The notes below the pieces were generated by a model, which worked only from the letters and a program-made list of their open reading frames with translations, did not search any database and was not told where the DNA came from. From positions 1 to 5,848 of the forward strand of contig JAGRMK010000221.1 of the NCBI GenBank assembly GCA_020441345.1: DNA of 5,848 bases, written 5' to 3'. Position 1 is the stretch's first letter, and each line of letters opens with the position of its first letter. This DNA is from Paracoccaceae bacterium. GTDB lineage: Bacteria > Pseudomonadota > Alphaproteobacteria > Rhodobacterales > Rhodobacteraceae. The position numbers and the translations under genes are program-made. Positions 1 to 5,848 of this stretch are shown here, piece by piece.

Positions 1-746
1 TGATCGCCCTGCCGGGCCTCGGCCCAGGGGATGCGGTGATGGTCGAAACCGTGGGTCAGCGTCGGCTTCACCACCGCGAAATAGGGCGACAGGTCGAAAT
101 CGCGCGGCACGATCAGCGTGGGGTGGCGCGGGTGCCAGATCTGGCCGGCCGCGCGCCCGGTGCCGGGCTGGCGCAGCATCTCGATCTGGGGGTGGACAGG
201 GTAGCGCACGGACTGGAACGCCTGGGCGATCAGCGACGAGCAGATGGCCCGCGTGGGGTCCCCGGACCCCAGGCTCAGCATCCGTCGGCGCCAGCGCACC
301 GGAATCGGCGGCGTCGGAAACAGGTATCGCGCCAGGTCGATGACATTGCGGGTGTCATAGGTAAAGCCGATCCGCTCGACCATGTAGCGCGCGACATCGC
401 GGCGTTCGTCATCCGACAGGCTGGCGGCCCGACACAGGCGGGTGTTGAACAGCGCATATTTCGACAGCGGCACGCGGTGGCACCCGTCCTGCAGCGTGAC
501 CTCGACCAGGTCGACCGTGCCGCCGCCGTCACGCAGGTCGCGCACGCAGAGCGCGGCGTGCGACCAGGTGCTTTGCGTCAGATACTTGATCGCCGTCGAG
601 ATGCGGGCGCGCCCTTCGACCAGCAGCACGTCGCCCACCCGGATCGCGGCGGTCAGCGCCCGGTGATCCTGCGCGATGACGGGTTGATCCTGCGGCTTGT
701 CCCGTTCCAGGAACCGGCCGAGGAAATGTCCCAGGCGTTCGAACAT
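1..746 (-). CDS. YiiX/YebB-like permuted NlpC/P60 (papain-like) cysteine hydrolase, C-terminus cut by window edge
   Basis: The first 248 codons are visible; no stop is reached before the left edge. I translated it by hand from the complement strand. The fold assignment rests on two motifs in permuted order. The first is GDVLLVEG (about residues 38-45) followed by TWSHAALCV, with the candidate catalytic His63. The second is TRAICSSLIAQAF, with the candidate nucleophile Cys169. His before Cys, with a GD-x-h-h strand ahead of the His, is typical of the circularly permuted YiiX/YebB (DUF830) group of NlpC/P60-type enzymes, which are thought to act on amide bonds in peptides or lipids. VEVTLQDG near residues 81-88 could supply a third active-site residue. 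No signal peptide is visible; the N-terminus (MFERLGHFLGRFLERDKPQ) looks like an amphipathic helix. The start is supported by a GGGAGG ribosome-binding site just upstream. It lies 18 nt after the SseB-like gene and probably shares its transcript. Substrate unknown. Confidence 0.75.
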   Translation of the reverse strand, partial: MFERLGHFLGRFLERDKPQDQPVIAQDHRALTAAIRVGDVLLVEGRARISTAIKYLTQSTWSHAALCVRDLRDGGGTVDLVEVTLQDGCHRVPLSKYALFNTRLCRAASLSDDERRDVARYMVERIGFTYDTRNVIDLARYLFPTPPIPVRWRRRMLSLGSGDPTRAICSSLIAQAFQSVRYPVHPQIEMLRQPGTGRAAGQIWHPRHPTLIVPRDFDLSPYFAVVKPTLTHGFDHHRIPWAEARQGD

Positions 747-764
747 GCCCCCTCCCTTTGCGGG

Positions 765-1595
765 CTATCTCAGCTTGGGCGGCTTCGACGGGTCAAGCCC
801 CGGATTGGCCCCGGCCGCGCTGTCGGCCGTCACGATCTGGTCAGACACGGGCAGCGGCGGCGCCGGCGACAGGATCAGACCGACCCCGGCAATCCGGGCC
901 ATCGCGGCGTCAGGCGGAAAGATCACGTCCAGCGCCCCGGCTTCCAGCCCCGACAGCGCCAGGGCCTCGGCCACGGCGCGGGCGACGGGGGGGTGGGCGG
1001 ACTCGGGCAGACCGGACAGCGCCAGCACATGCCCCTGCCCGCCCCCGCGCCAGCGAACCGCCGCCAGCACCGTCCGTTGCAGCCCCGGCAGCCCCGCGAG
1101 GCGGCGTTCGAGCGCGGGCACCAGAAGCGCCATTACCGCCGGGTCGAGTGCCGGCACGCCGATCCGGTCGGGCACGGCCTGCGCGGTTTCGGGGGCGGGT
1201 GCGGCCAGCGTGTCCGCCAGCCAGGTCAGCGCCTGCGGATCCAGCAAGGCCGCATGATCGGCATCGGGGTTCAGCAGAAGCGAAAGCCCCGCGCCCGCCA
1301 GCATCGGCACCAGAACCCGGCCCGGCAAAGCGGCATAGGCGGCCGCGCCGGCGAAACCGGCCAGCCGCATCTCGCTGTCAAAGGCCAGCACCGCCGGACC
1401 GTCGGACAGCGTGAACACCCTGGGTTCCAGCGTCTCGCCGGTGACTTCGGCCTCAAGCAGCACAAAGACCTCGGATCGGGTCAGTTCGGCATGCAGGGCC
1501 AGACGGCGGGTCGTATCCTCGGGCGCGGCGGCCATGCGGCGCAGGGACAGGTCCAGGTCGGTCTCGGGCAGGTCAATCTCGGGCAGGTCAGGCAT
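765..1595 (-). CDS. SseB-family protein
   Basis: A 276-residue protein. Residues about 20-130 resemble the SseB N-terminal domain: a helix, the strand EVFVLLEAEV (42-51), a FTLSDGPAVLAFDSEMRLAGF stretch (61-81, two beta strands), then VLVPMLAGAGLSLLLNPDADHAALL (94-118), where the LLNPDADHA segment is characteristic. Residues about 153-226 (an ALERRLAGLPGL helix, then strands ending in ALDVIF) would fit the SseB C-terminal domain. The family is named for E. coli SseB, linked to serine sensitivity; its biochemical role is not established. The extreme N-terminus repeats LPEIDL/LPETDL. I chose ATG 1595 because family similarity starts soon after it. The reading frame stays open to an ATG at 1682, but those extra 29 residues do not look like protein sequence. 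The ribosome-binding site is only a G-run and is weak. It is first in an apparent two-gene minus-strand operon with the cysteine hydrolase. Confidence 0.75.
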   Translation of the reverse strand: MPDLPEIDLPETDLDLSLRRMAAAPEDTTRRLALHAELTRSEVFVLLEAEVTGETLEPRVFTLSDGPAVLAFDSEMRLAGFAGAAAYAALPGRVLVPMLAGAGLSLLLNPDADHAALLDPQALTWLADTLAAPAPETAQAVPDRIGVPALDPAVMALLVPALERRLAGLPGLQRTVLAAVRWRGGGQGHVLALSGLPESAHPPVARAVAEALALSGLEAGALDVIFPPDAAMARIAGVGLILSPAPPLPVSDQIVTADSAAGANPGLDPSKPPKLR

Positions 1596-1650
1596 CGGGC
1601 CCCCGGGTCGTTGCGCCCCCGCGATGTCGGCGGTTTGGCGCGCAAAGTAA

Positions 1651-1705
1651 ACCCCGCCACGGGTTTCCGGCGGGCAGAACACATGTTTTTCACTACCCCG
1701 CCACG
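1651..1705. repeat. 11-bp direct repeat ACCCCGCCACG (1651-1661 and 1695-1705)
   Basis: Two exact copies of ACCCCGCCACG start 44 bp apart, about four helical turns, inside the divergent intergenic region. The spacing and location would suit a regulator site, but neither copy is palindromic, and an 11-base match in GC-rich DNA can occur by chance. The left copy overlaps the hairpin at 1653-1674. Confidence 0.4.
1653..1674. other. Imperfect hairpin in the divergent intergenic region
   Basis: CCCGC (1653-1657) pairs with GCGGG (1670-1674), and after a 2-nt CA bulge CGG (1660-1662) pairs with CCG (1667-1669) around a GTTT loop. It would lie in the 5' leader of the sseB-like transcript if that starts beyond 1674. 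No T-run follows on either strand, so it does not look like a terminator. It may be no more than GC-rich chance pairing. Confidence 0.25.
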
Positions 1706-1840
1706 CCCGAATGCGCCATACTGCCGACGAGAACGGCCCAAAATCCGGGTCGCAAGAAAAGCCCTGTTAAGCCCTGCATGGCAGACTGGCCGCGAAATGG
1801 CCCCTCTGTCGCGACGGGGTCGGGTATCGAGGCGCGCGCA

Positions 1841-2500
1841 ATGCTGGAGTTCAACAACGTCAGCAAATCCTTCTGGACCGGGAAAACCCACAAGGTGATC
1901 CTGCACGATGCGTCGTTTCGCATCGAGCTGGGGCATTCCGTCGGAATCCTGGCGCCCAACGGGTCAGGCAAGACCACGATCATCAACATGATGGCCGGGC
2001 TGGAAAAACCGGACGAAGGCACGATCACCCGTGCCTGCCGCGTCTCGTTCCCGCTGGGGTTCATGGGCGGGCTGAACCACCGGCATACGGCCACGGAAAA
2101 CGCGCGTTACATCGCCCGGCTGTATCAGCTCGACCCCGACGAGGTCGAAGCCTTCTGCCGCTGGATGTGCGACATCGGCGAATATTTCGACATGCCGGTC
2201 GGCACCTACAGCGCGGGCATGCGCGCGCGCTTCGCCTTTGCGCTGATGCTGGCGATCGAATTCGACCTGTATCTGGTGGACGAAGGGATGCCCGCGACCA
2301 CCGACGCCAATTTCAACCGCCGCGCCGGTGCCATGCTGAAGGAACGGCTGGAACAGGCGACCGTGCTGATCGTGTCCCATCAGGCCGAGACACTGGAACG
2401 CTATTGCCAGTCGGCCGCGGTGTTGCGCGACGGTCAACTGCGTTTCTACGACTCGCTGGAAGAAGCAAAAGCCATCTATGACTACGAAACCCAAAGCTAG
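1841..2500 (+). CDS. kpsT: Capsule/polysaccharide export ABC transporter ATP-binding protein, KpsT/CtrD-like
   Basis: A 219-residue ABC ATPase, the short length typical of KpsT, which energises export of capsular or similar lipid-linked polysaccharide across the inner membrane with a KpsM-type permease. Motifs in order: Walker A region APNGSGKTT (38-46), Q-loop region PLGFMGGLNHRHTATEN (71-87), the KpsT-type stretch GEYFDMPVGTYSAGMRAR (113-130) containing the signature SAGMR, Walker B LYLVDE (143-148) with catalytic Glu148, and H-loop His180 in VLIVSH. The FDMPV-TYSAGMR pattern and the C-terminal RFYDSLEEAKAIYDY separate it from generic ABC ATPases. Two positions are unusual: Ala38 replaces the first Gly of Walker A, and Asn79 sits where KpsT has the Q-loop Gln. 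ATG 1841 is preceded by GAGG at 1829-1832; the in-frame ATG at 1778 would add a 21-residue non-homologous leader. No permease gene adjoins it in this window. Its 3' end overlaps kpsE. Confidence 0.88.
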   Translation: MLEFNNVSKSFWTGKTHKVILHDASFRIELGHSVGILAPNGSGKTTIINMMAGLEKPDEGTITRACRVSFPLGFMGGLNHRHTATENARYIARLYQLDPDEVEAFCRWMCDIGEYFDMPVGTYSAGMRARFAFALMLAIEFDLYLVDEGMPATTDANFNRRAGAMLKERLEQATVLIVSHQAETLERYCQSAAVLRDGQLRFYDSLEEAKAIYDYETQS

Positions 2501-4409
2501 ACGGTTCCGCCTGCGACTGGGCGACGAGGGCGGCGATGCGCTGCGCACCAACGTGGCACCGCAGCGCGGTCAAAGCGCGGGCGGGCCCGCAAGCGCCGAT
2601 GCGACACCGGATGCCGGCGCACAAGAGCGCGCCGCACGCCGCGCCGCAGCCGCGCGCCCGGTCGATGTCGCCCGTCCGGACGCAGCGGGGGAACGCCCGA
2701 CACCGTCTGACGCCTTGTTCGACGAAAACGATGCGCCAAAGCGCCAGCCTCCGGCCCCCGCCGCTGGCCAGACATCCGACCGACCTCAGCCGGAACGCCC
2801 GCAGCCAGAACGCCCGCAGCCGGACAAGAAACCTGAGCGCCCCGTGGCAAAAGAGGCCCCGGCCCCCACCCCCGAAGCCGCGCGCCCTGCTCCGACGCCA
2901 GCCAAAAGCGCCCCGGCGACGCATTCGGCGGACGTTACCGCATCAGCGCGCACCGAGTCCGAAATCGAGGCGATCCGCGCCGAGGAACTGACCGGCCGCC
3001 AGTTGCGCATGGCGATGCGCGTGGCCCAGCGCAACGGGATCAAGGCGACCAGCGGGATCGAGGCCGTGCGCCTGTTGCGCGCCCGGGGGATCGACCCGTT
3101 CGAACCCTCGACCCTGCTCGACATCGTGCGCGATCAAAGCAAGGCCAGCACCGGTCGCGCCCTGACCACGACCGAACAACCCGCGCTGCCCAAGGCCTAT
3201 CGCCAGCCGCCGCCACCTGCGACGACCCCGCAACCGGCCAGTTCCGACGACCAACGCCGGGGCGAGATCTCGCGCATTCAAAAGGACATCGCCCGCCGCC
3301 GCCGCCGCCGCATGGCGCTGTTGGGTGCGCGTCTGATGGTCTTTGTCGGCCTGCCGACGCTGATCACCGCGTGGTATTTCTTTGTCATCGCCACCCCGCT
3401 TTACGCCACCAATTCCGAATTCGTCATCCAGCACGCCGATGTGCAGGCCGCGCCTTCGGCCGGAGGGCTTGCGGGCATGCTGGGTGGCAGCGGCATCGGC
3501 GGCTTGCAGGACAACGTGACGGTGCAGAGCTACCTGCAATCGCGCGATGCGATGCGCCGGTTGAACGACGAATTCGGCTTCAAGGCTTATTTCCAGCAGC
3601 CGGAAATCGACCCCCTGCGCCGCCTGCCCGCGGATGCCACCGACGAAGCCGCGTTCCGCCTCTATCAGGATGTCGTGCAGGTCGGCTACGATCCGACCGA
3701 GGGCATCATCCGCATGGAGGTGGTCGCCGCCGACCCCGAAACCAGCGAGACCTTCGCGCGCGCGCTGGTTCGCTATGCCGAGGAACAGGTCGACCAACTG
3801 ACCCAGCGGCTGCGCGAGAACCAGATGCGCGACGCGATCGGCAGCGTCACGATGGCCGAGCAGAACATGAACGACGCGCAACTGCGGGTACTGGAGCTGC
3901 AGGAACGCTATCAGATCCTGTCGAGCGAGGTCGAGGTCTCGCTGCTGACCCAGCAAATCACCTCGCTGGAGACGATGCTCAACCAGGAGCGGTTGAGCCT
4001 GGACGATCTGATGGCCAATGCACGCCCCAATCAGGCGCGGCTGGCCCAGTCGCAGCGCCGCATCGCGACGCTCGAGGAGAACATCGAGGGGCTGCGTGCG
4101 CAACTGACGCAGGGAGGCGTCGACGGCACCTCGCTGGCGCGGGTGCAGCGCGAACTGGTGATGGCCGAAAGCGACGTTGCGACCCGCCAGTTGCTGCTGG
4201 CGCAGGCAATGCAGACGATGGAGGCCTCGCGCATGGAGGCCAACCGGCAGGTCCGCTACCTGTCGCTGGGGGTCAGTCCGATCGCCCCCGACGAGCCGAC
4301 CTATCCGCGCGCCTTCGAAAATACGGCCCTGGCCTTTCTGATCTTTTCCGGGCTCTACCTGATGATCTCGATGACCGCCGCGATCCTGCGCGAGCAGGTA
4401 ACCGGCTGA
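2478..4409 (+). CDS. kpsE: Capsule polysaccharide export inner-membrane protein, KpsE/CtrB/BexC-like (polysaccharide co-polymerase family)
   Basis: A 643-residue protein with the topology of the KpsE/Wzz-type family: cytoplasmic N-terminus, TM1 at about 283-306 after an arginine cluster (273-278), a large periplasmic part rich in coiled coil (about 430-545 and 555-592), a proline-spaced SPIAPDEPTYP segment (600-610), then TM2 at about 616-636 and a short basic tail. Such proteins link the inner-membrane ABC exporter to the outer-membrane channel. DNVTVQSYLQSRDAMRRL (345-362), just after TM1, is family-like. Unusual is the roughly 280-residue N-terminal extension, against a few dozen residues in E. 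coli KpsE. It consists of Ala/Pro/Arg-rich low-complexity sequence (20-155), a predicted helical module (158-218, with LTGRQLRMAMRVAQRNG), then another proline-rich linker. I recall similar modules in Rhodobacterales homologues but could not check. The gene starts 23 nt inside kpsT, so translation is probably coupled; GGAAGAAG about 12 nt upstream is a possible ribosome-binding site. Confidence 0.85.
   Translation: MTTKPKARRFRLRLGDEGGDALRTNVAPQRGQSAGGPASADATPDAGAQERAARRAAAARPVDVARPDAAGERPTPSDALFDENDAPKRQPPAPAAGQTSDRPQPERPQPERPQPDKKPERPVAKEAPAPTPEAARPAPTPAKSAPATHSADVTASARTESEIEAIRAEELTGRQLRMAMRVAQRNGIKATSGIEAVRLLRARGIDPFEPSTLLDIVRDQSKASTGRALTTTEQPALPKAYRQPPPPATTPQPASSDDQRRGEISRIQKDIARRRRRRMALLGARLMVFVGLPTLITAWYFFVIATPLYATNSEFVIQHADVQAAPSAGGLAGMLGGSGIGGLQDNVTVQSYLQSRDAMRRLNDEFGFKAYFQQPEIDPLRRLPADATDEAAFRLYQDVVQVGYDPTEGIIRMEVVAADPETSETFARALVRYAEEQVDQLTQRLRENQMRDAIGSVTMAEQNMNDAQLRVLELQERYQILSSEVEVSLLTQQITSLETMLNQERLSLDDLMANARPNQARLAQSQRRIATLEENIEGLRAQLTQGGVDGTSLARVQRELVMAESDVATRQLLLAQAMQTMEASRMEANRQVRYLSLGVSPIAPDEPTYPRAFENTALAFLIFSGLYLMISMTAAILREQVTG
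2781..2825 (+). repeat. Three 15-bp in-frame repeats encoding R-P-Q-P-E/D in kpsE
   Basis: Units 2781-2795, 2796-2810 and 2811-2825 each encode Arg-Pro-Gln-Pro-Glu (Asp in the third), residues 102-116 of the KpsE-like protein. Units two and three differ at only two bases. The unit is a multiple of three, so gain or loss of copies would lengthen or shorten the cytoplasmic linker without breaking the frame. Confidence 0.7.
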
Positions 4410-4707
4410 CACCGCGCAGCGGCGCGGCATCGCACCCCGCCGCAGGGCACTCCAACGGGGTGCCCGGTGGCCAATAGACAGGCAAATAAGTCCATGCGCC
4501 CGGCACGCGGGCCAAGCCCGCAACGCCTGTTTCGCCCGTCCGGCCGGATGCGGAACGTGCGTTTCCGCGCCGACTTGCGGGGCAGAATACCGACCCGCCG
4601 CTCCTGCTTGGCCGCAGCTGTGCGCCGCTTGCCCCAGCGCAGCGGCAATGCCACATCGCGCCCATGACGCCCGCAGCCAGTGGGCCCCCAGAACCCGGAG
4701 ACGCGCG
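4410..4707. other. Intergenic gap between kpsE and the rhodanese gene
   Basis: A 298-bp stretch without a convincing gene. The plus-strand frame open from GTG 4467 to 4667 (66 codons) has no good ribosome-binding site and is arginine-rich with no domain, as expected of non-coding GC-rich DNA. The gap holds a strong hairpin at 4445-4465 and a smaller perfect one at 4507-4521 (GCGGGC, loop CAA, GCCCGC). The promoter of the downstream gene should lie here, but I see no convincing -35/-10 pair. Confidence 0.5.
4445..4465 (+). terminator. Candidate terminator hairpin after kpsE
   Basis: GGGCACTCC (4445-4453) pairs with GGGGTGCCC (4457-4465): nine pairs including one G-T wobble, with a 3-nt AAC loop, 36 nt after the kpsE stop. 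The position is right for a terminator of the kpsT-kpsE transcript. No T-run follows, so it may act with Rho or only protect the transcript's 3' end. Confidence 0.4.
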
Positions 4708-5670
4708 ATGATCCAGTATTCGCTTCCTGCCCTGACGCTTGCCACGGCCTTGACCTCGGCCTTCGCCCTTGCACCAGCTACGGCCTTGGCCGAGGCGCCC
4801 GAAGGCTGGTCGCCGCTGCTGGAGCCCGCTCAACTGGCCGGTTTTCTTGACGACGACGGCGACGAGATCCGCGTCGTGCATATCACCGGCGACTATGCGC
4901 AGGGGCACATCCCCGGCGCCGGCTGGTCACCCTATGCTTCGTGGCGCTCGGACATGCCGAACCCTGGCGCGCTGCGCGATCTGGGTCATTTGCAGACCAT
5001 CGTGCAGGAACTGGGGATCGAAACCGATACCCCGGTCGTGGTGGTGCACGCGGGCCGTGACGCGACCGATATGGGTGCCGCCGCGCGGGTTTACTGGACG
5101 CTGAAATCCCTGGGCATCGAAGACCTGGCGCTGCTGAATGGTGGCTTCGCCGCCTGGACCGCCGCCAGCCTGCCGGTGGAAACCGCGCCCGCGTCGTTCT
5201 TTCCGTCCGATTTCACCGCGACCTGGCACGAGGACTGGCGCGCCACCACACAGGATGTCGCGACCCTGAGCCAGAACGGCGAGGCGACGCTGCTCGATGC
5301 ACGCCCCGCCGACTTCTTTGACGGCACCACCTGGTCGGTGGCGGCCCCCGGCACGATCCATGGCGCGCAAAACCTGACCTATGCCGATTTCTTCGACGGC
5401 CCGCGGCTGCTGGGCGCCGAGCGTGTGCGCGCGATCGCTGCGCAGGCCGGGTATACGGACGCCACGACCACGGTCAGCTTTTGCAACACCGGCCACTGGG
5501 CGGCGATCAACTGGTTCGCGCTGAGCGAGCTGGCGGGCTATGACGATGTGCGCCTCTACGCCGAGAGCATGGCCGAATACACCGCGTTGGACCTGCCGGT
5601 CGACAATGCCCCCAACCGCCTGGTCTATGCCTATCGCGCTTCGGCGCGCTGGGTGTCGAGCCTGTTCTGA
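4708..5670 (+). CDS. Periplasmic tandem-domain rhodanese (sulfurtransferase)
   Basis: A 320-residue protein with a signal peptide (hydrophobic run within residues 7-27, likely cleaved after ATALA near residue 28) and two rhodanese domains. Domain 1 (about 33-155) keeps the family shape (VVHITGDYAQGHIPGAGW, then ALLNGGFAAW at 141-150), but its active-site loop reads HAGRDAT (114-120) with no cysteine, so it should be catalytically dead. Domain 2 (about 180-300) has LLDARPADFF (195-204), GTIHGAQNL and the loop VSFCNTGHWAA (256-266) with candidate sulfur-carrying Cys259. An inactive first and active second domain is the usual thiosulfate/mercaptopyruvate sulfurtransferase arrangement. The loop differs from the classic CRKGVT and CGSGVT types, so the sulfur donor cannot be named. 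The start is supported by GGAG at 4697-4700, 7 nt before ATG; the frame is open further upstream (ATG 4648), but only this start gives a clean signal peptide. The next gene overlaps the stop by one base, suggesting shared function. Confidence 0.87.
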   Translation: MIQYSLPALTLATALTSAFALAPATALAEAPEGWSPLLEPAQLAGFLDDDGDEIRVVHITGDYAQGHIPGAGWSPYASWRSDMPNPGALRDLGHLQTIVQELGIETDTPVVVVHAGRDATDMGAAARVYWTLKSLGIEDLALLNGGFAAWTAASLPVETAPASFFPSDFTATWHEDWRATTQDVATLSQNGEATLLDARPADFFDGTTWSVAAPGTIHGAQNLTYADFFDGPRLLGAERVRAIAAQAGYTDATTTVSFCNTGHWAAINWFALSELAGYDDVRLYAESMAEYTALDLPVDNAPNRLVYAYRASARWVSSLF

Positions 5671-5848
5671 TGCGGGCGCGTCGGTTCGGACTGGCCGCGC
5701 TGGCGCTGGCGCTGGTCGGCGGCACGGCGCTGGCGGCAGGACCCCGCGCCGGGCTGTTGCTGGCCATCGGGCTTGGCTTTGGCCTGGTGCTTGAGGGGCT
5801 GCGGTTCGGCTTTGCCGGGCCCTGGCGGCTGATGATCGTCGAGCGGGA
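5670..5848 (+). CDS. Membrane protein resembling YeeE/YedE sulfur-compound transporter family, N-terminus only
   Basis: Starts at ATG 5670-5672 inside TGATG, sharing one base with the rhodanese stop, and runs off the right edge after 59 codons. It opens with MRARRFGLAALALALVGG, a short basic end then a hydrophobic helix. A second hydrophobic stretch follows (AGLLLAIGLGFGLVLEGLRF) and then GFAGPWRLMIVER. The pattern of a Gly-rich helix, glutamate, G/R-F-x-F-A-x-x-x-R recalls the first repeat of YeeE/YedE (DUF395) proteins, some of which import thiosulfate. The cysteine often found in that motif (GFCF) is glycine here. The coupled rhodanese supports a sulfur role. With only 59 residues visible, this is provisional; another membrane protein family is possible. 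Confidence 0.55.
   Translation, partial: MRARRFGLAALALALVGGTALAAGPRAGLLLAIGLGFGLVLEGLRFGFAGPWRLMIVER

Larger units (their letters stand above)
1596..1840. promoter_or_regulatory. Divergent intergenic region between the SseB-like gene and kpsT
   Basis: This 245-bp region separates genes transcribed away from each other, so by position it must hold promoters for both the minus-strand sseB-like operon and the plus-strand kpsT-kpsE unit. It is visibly less GC-rich than the flanks around 1640-1700 and 1738-1780. I found no convincing -35/-10 pair on either strand. TGTTAA near 1764-1769 is the only vaguely -10-like plus-strand element. The structures present are an 11-bp direct repeat and an imperfect hairpin, listed separately. 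Reading frames crossing this region give arginine/proline-rich translations with no recognisable domain. Confidence 0.5.

Noticed and set aside
1596..1682. Longer SseB-like start at 1682
   Set aside because: The extra 29 residues (MFCPPETRGG...) do not look like the family, and ATG 1595 starts close to the conserved region.
1778..1840. Longer KpsT start at 1778
   Set aside because: It adds 21 non-homologous residues; ATG 1841 has GAGG at a good distance and fits the family's N-terminus (LEFNNVSKSF).
36..1898. 620-codon plus-strand open frame opposite the SseB-like and hydrolase genes
   Set aside because: It is the antisense shadow of two real minus-strand genes. The translation is Arg/Gln/His/Gly-rich with no domain, as expected for the complement of GC-rich coding DNA, and it runs through the kpsT start in another frame.
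3294..3311. Six consecutive CGC codons as a microsatellite
   Set aside because: They encode the arginine cluster before TM1, well explained by the positive-inside rule for membrane topology.
3371..4477. 368-codon plus-strand frame inside kpsE
   Set aside because: Out-of-frame overlap with kpsE; low-complexity Arg/Gly/Ala translation with no domain.
4467..4667. 66-codon small basic protein in the kpsE-rhodanese gap
   Set aside because: GTG start without a ribosome-binding site, Arg-rich composition, no homology I recognise; most likely an open frame by chance.
2943..4745. 600-codon minus-strand open frame opposite kpsE
   Set aside because: Antisense shadow of kpsE extending into the intergenic gap. 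It has no recognisable motif, whereas the plus-strand frame has clear transmembrane segments and coiled coil.
1..5848. CRISPR arrays, tRNA/rRNA genes, insertion sequences
   Set aside because: I saw no regularly spaced repeats, no tRNA-like cloverleaf or rRNA motifs, and no transposase reading frames or flanking inverted repeats.

Overview
The window is GC-rich DNA (roughly two-thirds G+C) with compact, often overlapping genes. Codon use and protein relatives suggest an alphaproteobacterium, most likely of the Rhodobacterales (Rhodobacter/Paracoccus/Roseobacter type). This is inferred from gene content and recalled families, not from a database search.

Layout. (1) Positions 1-1595 hold two minus-strand genes that form an apparent operon. 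The upstream gene is an SseB-family protein (765-1595). After an 18-nt gap comes a permuted papain-like (YiiX/YebB-type, NlpC/P60-like) cysteine hydrolase, whose C-terminus runs off the left edge (1-746). (2) A 245-bp divergent intergenic region (1596-1840) separates them from the plus-strand genes. It contains an 11-bp direct repeat and a small hairpin. (3) Positions 1841-4409 encode two components of an ABC-type capsule/polysaccharide exporter: a KpsT-like ATPase, and a KpsE/CtrB-like polysaccharide co-polymerase-type inner-membrane protein that overlaps the ATPase gene by 23 nt. (4) A 298-bp gap (4410-4707) follows, with one reasonable terminator-like hairpin. (5) Positions 4708-5848 hold a secreted tandem-rhodanese sulfurtransferase and, overlapping its stop by one base, the start of a membrane protein resembling the YeeE/YedE sulfur-compound transporter family.

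How the genes fit together. The KpsT and KpsE products would be the cytoplasmic ATPase and the periplasm-spanning adaptor of one export machine. No KpsM permease or outer-membrane channel lies in the window, so these must come from elsewhere. The rhodanese and YeeE/YedE-like genes look like a translationally coupled periplasmic sulfur-handling pair. The SseB-like/hydrolase operon has no obvious link to either.

Most points of interest are variants of known families rather than a clearly new system: an exporter ATPase with a non-canonical Walker A and Q-loop, a KpsE protein with a roughly 280-residue proline-rich cytoplasmic extension enclosing a conserved-looking helical module, and a two-domain rhodanese with one Cys-less domain and an unusual CNTGHW active loop.
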